The notes beneath the pieces are model-generated. The model had not been told where the DNA came from. It did no database searches and saw only the letters and a program-made list of their open reading frames with translations. A stretch of 46,309 nt of DNA, taken from contig CALQRA010000011.1 in assembly GCA_943332855.1 (NCBI GenBank), forward strand, positions 1 to 46,309. Direction: 5' to 3'. This stretch comes from Candidatus Kuenenia stuttgartensis (GTDB lineage Bacteria > Planctomycetota > Planctomycetia > Pirellulales > UBA1268). This document shows, in pieces, positions 41,886-46,309 of the stretch. The first letter of the stretch is position 1, and the number at the start of each line of letters is the position of its first letter. Both the position numbers and the translations under genes were made by a program.

Positions 41886-42805
41886 GCAGGGATGGGGATG
41901 TCGGTGAGGCGGTGCGGGTGAGTGGCCTCGTGAAACGCTTCGGCCCCCGCGCCGTCCTCGATGGCGTTGATCTCGAGGTGCCGCGCGGGCAGGTGATCGG
42001 CCTCCTCGGTCTCAACGGCTCTGGGAAGAGCACGCTGATCAAATGCCTGCTCGGCCTGCTCAAGGCCGACGAGGGCTCCGCGACCGTCCTCGGCACCGCT
42101 GCCTGGCAGCTGGCCGATCGGGAGAAGGCCCGGATCGGCTATGTGCCCCAGGAAGCGACGCTCTATCCCTGGCTCACCGTCCGCCAGACCGTGGCCTACG
42201 TGTCGAGTTTCTATTCCCGCTGGGATCGGGCCTGGGGAGAGGAGCTCTTGCGGCGCTGGGATCTCCCCCTCGGCCACCGCGTCGGCCCACTCTCGGTGGG
42301 GCAAAAACAAAAGCTCGCCCTCGTGCTCGCCCTCGGCCACCGCCCCGAGCTCCTCATCCTCGACGAGCCGGTGGCGAGCCTCGATCCGGTCGCCCGACGC
42401 TGGTTTCTCGAAACGGTGCTCGAGACGGCCGCCGACGGGGCCGGCACCGTCCTCTTCTCCACCCACATCACCTCCGATCTCGAACGGGTTGCCTCGCATG
42501 TGGCGCTGTTGCGGGAAGGGAAGGTGACGTTCCACGACGAGATCGACGTTCTCAAAGACCGGGTCAAGCGGCTGCGGATCGAGGCGCAGGCCGATCTACC
42601 GGCTGATCTCCACCTGCCCGGAACCCTTCGACAGGAGGTTCGTGGCCGGCAAGCGCTCGTCACGGTCGACGGCGTCGATGCGGCGCTCGTGGCGGGGGTG
42701 CGCGAGAGATTCGCGGCGGAGGTCGTCGTCGACAATCTCAACCTCGAGGAGATCTTCCTCGAGCTCCACGACGGCGAAGCTGCCGCCGCAGCCTCCGGGA
42801 GGTGA
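41882..42805 (+). CDS. ABC transporter ATP-binding protein
   Basis: The 307-residue ATPase is of the YtrB/CcmA-like type that works with polytopic permeases. It has Walker A GLNGSGKST (43-51), a Q-loop GYVPQEATLYPW, signature LSVGQKQKLALVLAL (137-), Walker B ELLILDEPVASLDP (D161, E162) and H-loop STHITSDL (H195). The C-terminal 90 residues contain a small extra domain (LKDRVKRLRIEAQADLPADL) as in transporters for antimicrobials or lipids. It overlaps the regulator gene and is followed after 3 bases by the membrane partner gene, so one transcript is almost certain. Confidence 0.94.
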   Translation: MSRDGDVGEAVRVSGLVKRFGPRAVLDGVDLEVPRGQVIGLLGLNGSGKSTLIKCLLGLLKADEGSATVLGTAAWQLADREKARIGYVPQEATLYPWLTVRQTVAYVSSFYSRWDRAWGEELLRRWDLPLGHRVGPLSVGQKQKLALVLALGHRPELLILDEPVASLDPVARRWFLETVLETAADGAGTVLFSTHITSDLERVASHVALLREGKVTFHDEIDVLKDRVKRLRIEAQADLPADLHLPGTLRQEVRGRQALVTVDGVDAALVAGVRERFAAEVVVDNLNLEEIFLELHDGEAAAAASGR

Positions 42806-42808
42806 GCC

Positions 42809-45019
42809 ATGATCGCGATCCTTCGCCAATACGCGATGGTGCTCTGGGTGATCGTGTCCAGGCCCTGGATGCTCCTCATGCTGGGGATGGGGCTCCTTTA
42901 TGTGGGGCCGTTTCTGGGGGCGTGGATCGTCGGCCGCGCCGTTCCTGATAACGCCATGACTCCGGTGCCGGTGGTTGAGACGCCATCAGTCTTGGGCGGT
43001 TTCGGTGTTGCCGAGCTCGAGAAAATGGCCCGCGAAGGGAGGCGCGACACCGTCACCGATCTCGATACCCAAGCGGTGGGGAGGCAGGAGGCGTGGGGGG
43101 GGGTGACGCCGAACGGCCGAGGCCGATCCGGCCTCCAGCTCTCCAGAACGGCCGACGAAGGCCCCGGCGCCTGGCCCCTGCTCGATAGCTTTCCGTCACT
43201 CGAGCGCCTCTGGATGAGCCCCCCCGACATGCTCTCGGAAGAGGGCTGGCGGCGGATCGGTGAGCACACGGCGCTCGAAGTCCTCTCCCTCCCCAACGTC
43301 TCGAGCCCCAACTCCGTGACGCTCGAGGCATTCCCGGCGGTCGCCCGCGCGGCGCTCGAGCGGCTGCCACGACTTCGACAGCTCGATCTCCGTGGCACCG
43401 GCGGGTCGTTCGAGCTTCTCCTTCCCCCCCTTCCAAACATCGAGGTCCTCGCCATCGGCTGGGGGCGGCTCGAAGAAAACCTGCGGACGCTTGCCGACGG
43501 CTCGCCCCGGCTCCGCGTCCTCGCCATTCAGACCTGGTTCGACATCGGCTTCACTCCGGGAATGATTGAAAGCTTGCGGCGGATGCCGAACCTGCGGAGG
43601 GTGTATGTCGCCGGGGCGTATCAGGCCGCAGACGAGCCGGCGATGACGCGGCAGGTCAACGAACTTCGCCGCGCGCTGCCGGGCGTGAGGGTTCATCCGG
43701 GCACGTACCGCTCGTCGCGAGTCTGGATGGCCCTCTGGGCGACGATCCTCGGTGCGTATCTTCCGTTTGCATTTTGGTTCCAGTCGTCGCTCCTCCTTTC
43801 GACCTCGCTTGCCTGGATGCTCCCCCGCAGGCTCGCGCCCCACCTCTTCTGGGCGATGGCGGTGGCAGCGGCCTGCGGTGGCTTCATGGTGGCCGTTCTC
43901 GCATCGGCCGGGGTCGCCTGGATGCCGGCGCTCACACTCGCCCTGTTTACAACGATGCTCGTGGCAGGGGGCACGGTCGGTGACGTCGAAGGGATCGCTG
44001 GGAGGATCTCGTCGATGGTCCCGCGTGGCGAACTGATCGTGGGTCTGGCAGCCGCGGCGACGGCCCTGCTCGCTCCCTGGATCGTCGATCGTTGGCTTTC
44101 GGAGGCGACGCGCTGGCTCCCTGCGATCATGCTGGCGGCGGTCATCCTCACGGTGGTCTGGAAGCTCGCCCGGCAGGCACGCCAGCCCCGGATCCTCGCG
44201 AGCCTCGGGCTCGCAAGTCCCCCCGGGCTCGTGCTCGATGTCACCCAAGGCACGCTGTCGCAGCAGCCAGCCGGGAGCTTTGCCAACTGGCAGCTGAAAT
44301 TGGCCGAACGGGGCGTCGATCGGCAGATCAGCCGGCCAGTCCCCACCACCTATGCCGAGATGCTCAGGCGCTCGCAGCCGCGGATCCAGATGTTGTTGAT
44401 GATGGCGATCATGTTGGTTGTGCAGGTCGGCGTGATGTGGGTCATCCCCATCGTCATCGCTCGGGGCACCGGACAGCCGCCGCCGCCGCTCTCCCGATTC
44501 CTGCCGGGGGTGATTGCCGCGTTCGCCTGGCAGGCGTGTGTCATGGCGATCGCCCAGACGGCCGCGATATGGACCCAGCGCCGCGGCAGCCTTGTCATCG
44601 ATTTCCTCCGGCCGGTGTCGCGCGCCGGCTACTGGCGGGGTCTGCAGCAGGCGATCGCCCGCGATCTCATTCTTCCTGCAGTGCTCGGCGCGGTCTGCTT
44701 CGGGCTGGCTCTCGGTATGACAGAGAAGGTCGGCGGGTGGGCTTGGGTCGTGGCGGGGATGCTGTTTGTCGGCATCTGCGCCATGACGCACGCCCTGATC
44801 CTCCTCCTAGCCGTCACACGCTGGCCGCTCGTCGTGGGCACGCTCATGGTCGTCCTCCTCGTGGCGGCAGGGATCGGCGCCGCGGTCGCCGTGGGGCACG
44901 TCCTTGCAACGCCCGCCGATCTCTGGACCGCCCTGGTCGTCGCCGGCGCCGTCCTCGCCGCCGGGGTTGGAATACGGATCGGCGTGCTGTGGCGGCTCGA
45001 AGATCGCGAGATCGGGTGA
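42809..45019 (+). CDS. ABC-2-like membrane protein with leucine-rich-repeat insert
   Basis: The 736-residue membrane partner of the ATPase. TM1 is at about 20-42. Residues about 45-300 are soluble, and within them 127-297 contain repeats of the LRR type: FPSLERLWM, HTALEVLSLPN, LPRLRQLDLRG, LPNIEVLAIGW, SPRLRVLAI and MPNLRRVYVAG, roughly 25-30 residues apart. From about 305 to the end there are many hydrophobic segments (for example WATILGAYLPFAFWFQSSLLL and MLLMMAIMLVVQVGVMWVIP). By orientation the LRR part is probably extracytoplasmic. ABC-2-type permeases normally have a short loop there. Whether it transports or senses is not known. I could not match the permease region to a named subfamily. 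Confidence 0.72.
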   Translation: MIAILRQYAMVLWVIVSRPWMLLMLGMGLLYVGPFLGAWIVGRAVPDNAMTPVPVVETPSVLGGFGVAELEKMAREGRRDTVTDLDTQAVGRQEAWGGVTPNGRGRSGLQLSRTADEGPGAWPLLDSFPSLERLWMSPPDMLSEEGWRRIGEHTALEVLSLPNVSSPNSVTLEAFPAVARAALERLPRLRQLDLRGTGGSFELLLPPLPNIEVLAIGWGRLEENLRTLADGSPRLRVLAIQTWFDIGFTPGMIESLRRMPNLRRVYVAGAYQAADEPAMTRQVNELRRALPGVRVHPGTYRSSRVWMALWATILGAYLPFAFWFQSSLLLSTSLAWMLPRRLAPHLFWAMAVAAACGGFMVAVLASAGVAWMPALTLALFTTMLVAGGTVGDVEGIAGRISSMVPRGELIVGLAAAATALLAPWIVDRWLSEATRWLPAIMLAAVILTVVWKLARQARQPRILASLGLASPPGLVLDVTQGTLSQQPAGSFANWQLKLAERGVDRQISRPVPTTYAEMLRRSQPRIQMLLMMAIMLVVQVGVMWVIPIVIARGTGQPPPPLSRFLPGVIAAFAWQACVMAIAQTAAIWTQRRGSLVIDFLRPVSRAGYWRGLQQAIARDLILPAVLGAVCFGLALGMTEKVGGWAWVVAGMLFVGICAMTHALILLLAVTRWPLVVGTLMVVLLVAAGIGAAVAVGHVLATPADLWTALVVAGAVLAAGVGIRIGVLWRLEDREIG

Positions 45020-45133
45020 CGGGCGCTGTCGCCCCGGGAATCCCCGGCCGAGAACCGATTCCCCGGCCGGAGGGGGGGCTGTAGACTGTTGCTCAGTGGC
45101 GCGGGCTCAATCGGCACCGTAAGGAACAGAACC

Positions 45134-46309
45134 ATGAACAGCGGCTTTTCGACGATCGCCTTTGTGGTGGCAGCGATCCTGGCCTGGTTTGCCGTGGCCC
45201 GCAAGCCCGCGATCACCCCGCCGGTGCGCGTGGCAGTGATCGACGCCGGTGGCGCATCCAACGACGCGATGCGTCAATTCGAGGATCAGCAGAAGAAGGA
45301 ACGGGAATCGCTCGATGAGTTCCGCACCACCGCCCCCTACCGCGAGTCCCGATCGATCACGATCGATCCCGCCTACGGAAAGATCCTCGGCTTCTGCTCG
45401 CTCGGGAAAGGGCGGCTGGCCGCCGTCACCGGCCAGGCCGATGGCTACGGCGCCGTCATCGACACCCACGATCCGGCCACCGTCGGTAACCGGCTCGTCT
45501 GGCTCTCGGCCGACGGCCGCGAGGAACGCTCCGTGCCGCTCGACTTCTCGCCGCGCGGCGTGAACCCCGGCCCCGATGGCTCGCTGTGGGTGGTGGGGGG
45601 CTCGAACGTCGCCCGCTTCGCCGCCGATGGCGAAAAGCTCGCCGCTGCCGACGCGCCCCATTTCACCCTCTCGCCGGAAGGGCGCGAAGAGTTTGTCGAA
45701 GACGTCAAGACGCGCCACGCTGCCGAGATCGAGAGCTACCAGCAGAGCATGAAGATGCAGGAAGAGATGGTCACGGAGCTCGAAGGGAAGAAGGAGGGGG
45801 ATCCCGGCTATCAGCCCGAGGAAATGGTCAAGCTCTACAAACAGTCGTGCGAGAGCATGAAGACCCATGTCGAGTCGCGGCAGAACATGACCGACGAGCA
45901 GGTCGTCGACGAGGCGATCGAGCGGGTGCGGCAGATCCACCGCGTCGCCGTGACGGCCGAGCATGTGTTCCTCGTCACCAATCAGGATGTCGGCCACGGC
46001 TTCGCGATCTGGCGCTGCACGACGGATCTTGCCGAGCCGGTGCGGATCGTCGAGGGGCTCGCCGGCTGCTGCGGCCAGATGGACGTGCAGGCAGTGGAAG
46101 GGGGGCTCGCAATCGCCGAGAACTCCCGCCATCAGGTGCGCCTCGTCGACTTCGACGGCGAACCGATCCGGGAGTTTGGTGAGACGAGCATGGCCGACAT
46201 CACGAAGGGCTTTGGCGGCTGCTGCAACCCGATGAACACCTGCCTCGACGGCGACGGCTGCCTGCTCACCTCCGAGAGCAACGGCCTCGTGAAGCGGTAT
46301 TCGCTCGAC
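45134..46309 (+). CDS. Membrane-anchored propeller-like (NHL-type) protein, truncated by window end
   Basis: The frame runs from ATG 45134 (AAGGA nearby) to the window end without a stop, 392 codons so far. An N-terminal signal or anchor (STIAFVVAAILAWFAVA) precedes an approximately 50-residue linker and propeller-like strands: SITIDPAYGKILGFCSLGKG, RGVNPGPDGSLWVVGGSN, HRVAVTAEHVFLVTNQ and GGLAIAENSRHQVRLVDFDG. A long helical, charged insert (FVEDVKTRHAAEIESYQQSM to NMTDEQVVDEAIERV) splits them. Paired cysteines occur in GLAGCCGQM and FGGCCNPMN, a motif often seen in planctomycete NHL-like proteins. Function unknown. Confidence 0.7.
   Translation, partial: MNSGFSTIAFVVAAILAWFAVARKPAITPPVRVAVIDAGGASNDAMRQFEDQQKKERESLDEFRTTAPYRESRSITIDPAYGKILGFCSLGKGRLAAVTGQADGYGAVIDTHDPATVGNRLVWLSADGREERSVPLDFSPRGVNPGPDGSLWVVGGSNVARFAADGEKLAAADAPHFTLSPEGREEFVEDVKTRHAAEIESYQQSMKMQEEMVTELEGKKEGDPGYQPEEMVKLYKQSCESMKTHVESRQNMTDEQVVDEAIERVRQIHRVAVTAEHVFLVTNQDVGHGFAIWRCTTDLAEPVRIVEGLAGCCGQMDVQAVEGGLAIAENSRHQVRLVDFDGEPIREFGETSMADITKGFGGCCNPMNTCLDGDGCLLTSESNGLVKRYSLD

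Overview
The window is about 46 kb of GC-rich bacterial DNA, roughly two thirds GC by eye, and most likely comes from a planctomycete. The inference rests on gene content. It has a PQQ-type beta-propeller protein with a DWPQWRGP-like N-terminus, a DUF4159 protein divergent from a MoxR-DUF58-BatA-vWA membrane operon, an NHL-like protein with paired cysteines, a solitary formylmethanofuran dehydrogenase C-like gene, and a non-colinear arrangement of housekeeping genes. Many starts are GTG or TTG, and ATGA stop-start overlaps are frequent.

Layout. 1-440: remnants of two antitoxin-type genes (HicB-like, then XRE-like HTH). 575-4621: glyA, aguB and aguA (one-carbon metabolism and agmatine to putrescine), then a DoxX-like membrane protein. 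4730-6867: a secreted aldose epimerase, four consecutive hairpins, and a rhomboid protease. 6842-9018 (minus): a glycosyltransferase, a lower-GC methyltransferase and tRNA-Pro(CGG). 9236-12507 (minus): a PQQ-propeller protein and recJ. 12669-16890 (plus): a YkgJ-type cysteine cluster protein, an alpha/beta hydrolase, an amidohydrolase and hisS. 16944-18935: a lipoprotein convergent with hisS and divergent from a zinc membrane peptidase. 19063-28242: a DUF4159 protein (minus) divergent from moxR, DUF58, BatA-like and vWA/amidotransferase-like genes. 28384-31702: a histidine kinase and an NtrC-type sigma54 activator. 31750-36057 (minus): lexA, a PNPOx-like protein, rpsG, rpsL, a FwdC/FhcC-like gene and hsp20. 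36447-39838: a fatty-acid-type set of two hotdog dehydratases, an acyl carrier protein and a ketoacyl synthase. 40252-41331 (minus): a GT2 glycosyltransferase. 41484-45019: a YtrA-type regulator, an ABC ATPase and a permease-like protein carrying a leucine-rich-repeat insert. From 45134: a propeller-like protein that runs off the window.

Two themes stand out. First, the YtrA-ABC operon has a very clear operator overlapping its promoter, and its membrane partner places an LRR domain between its first transmembrane helix and a polytopic region. I find no description of this architecture in what I know. Second, tandem or direct repeats of different size and sequence (19, 26, 30 and 171 bp) sit at gene 3' ends. 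At two convergent boundaries the repeat includes the stop codon of the adjoining gene. Functions are inferred from motifs only. No database search or folding calculation was run.
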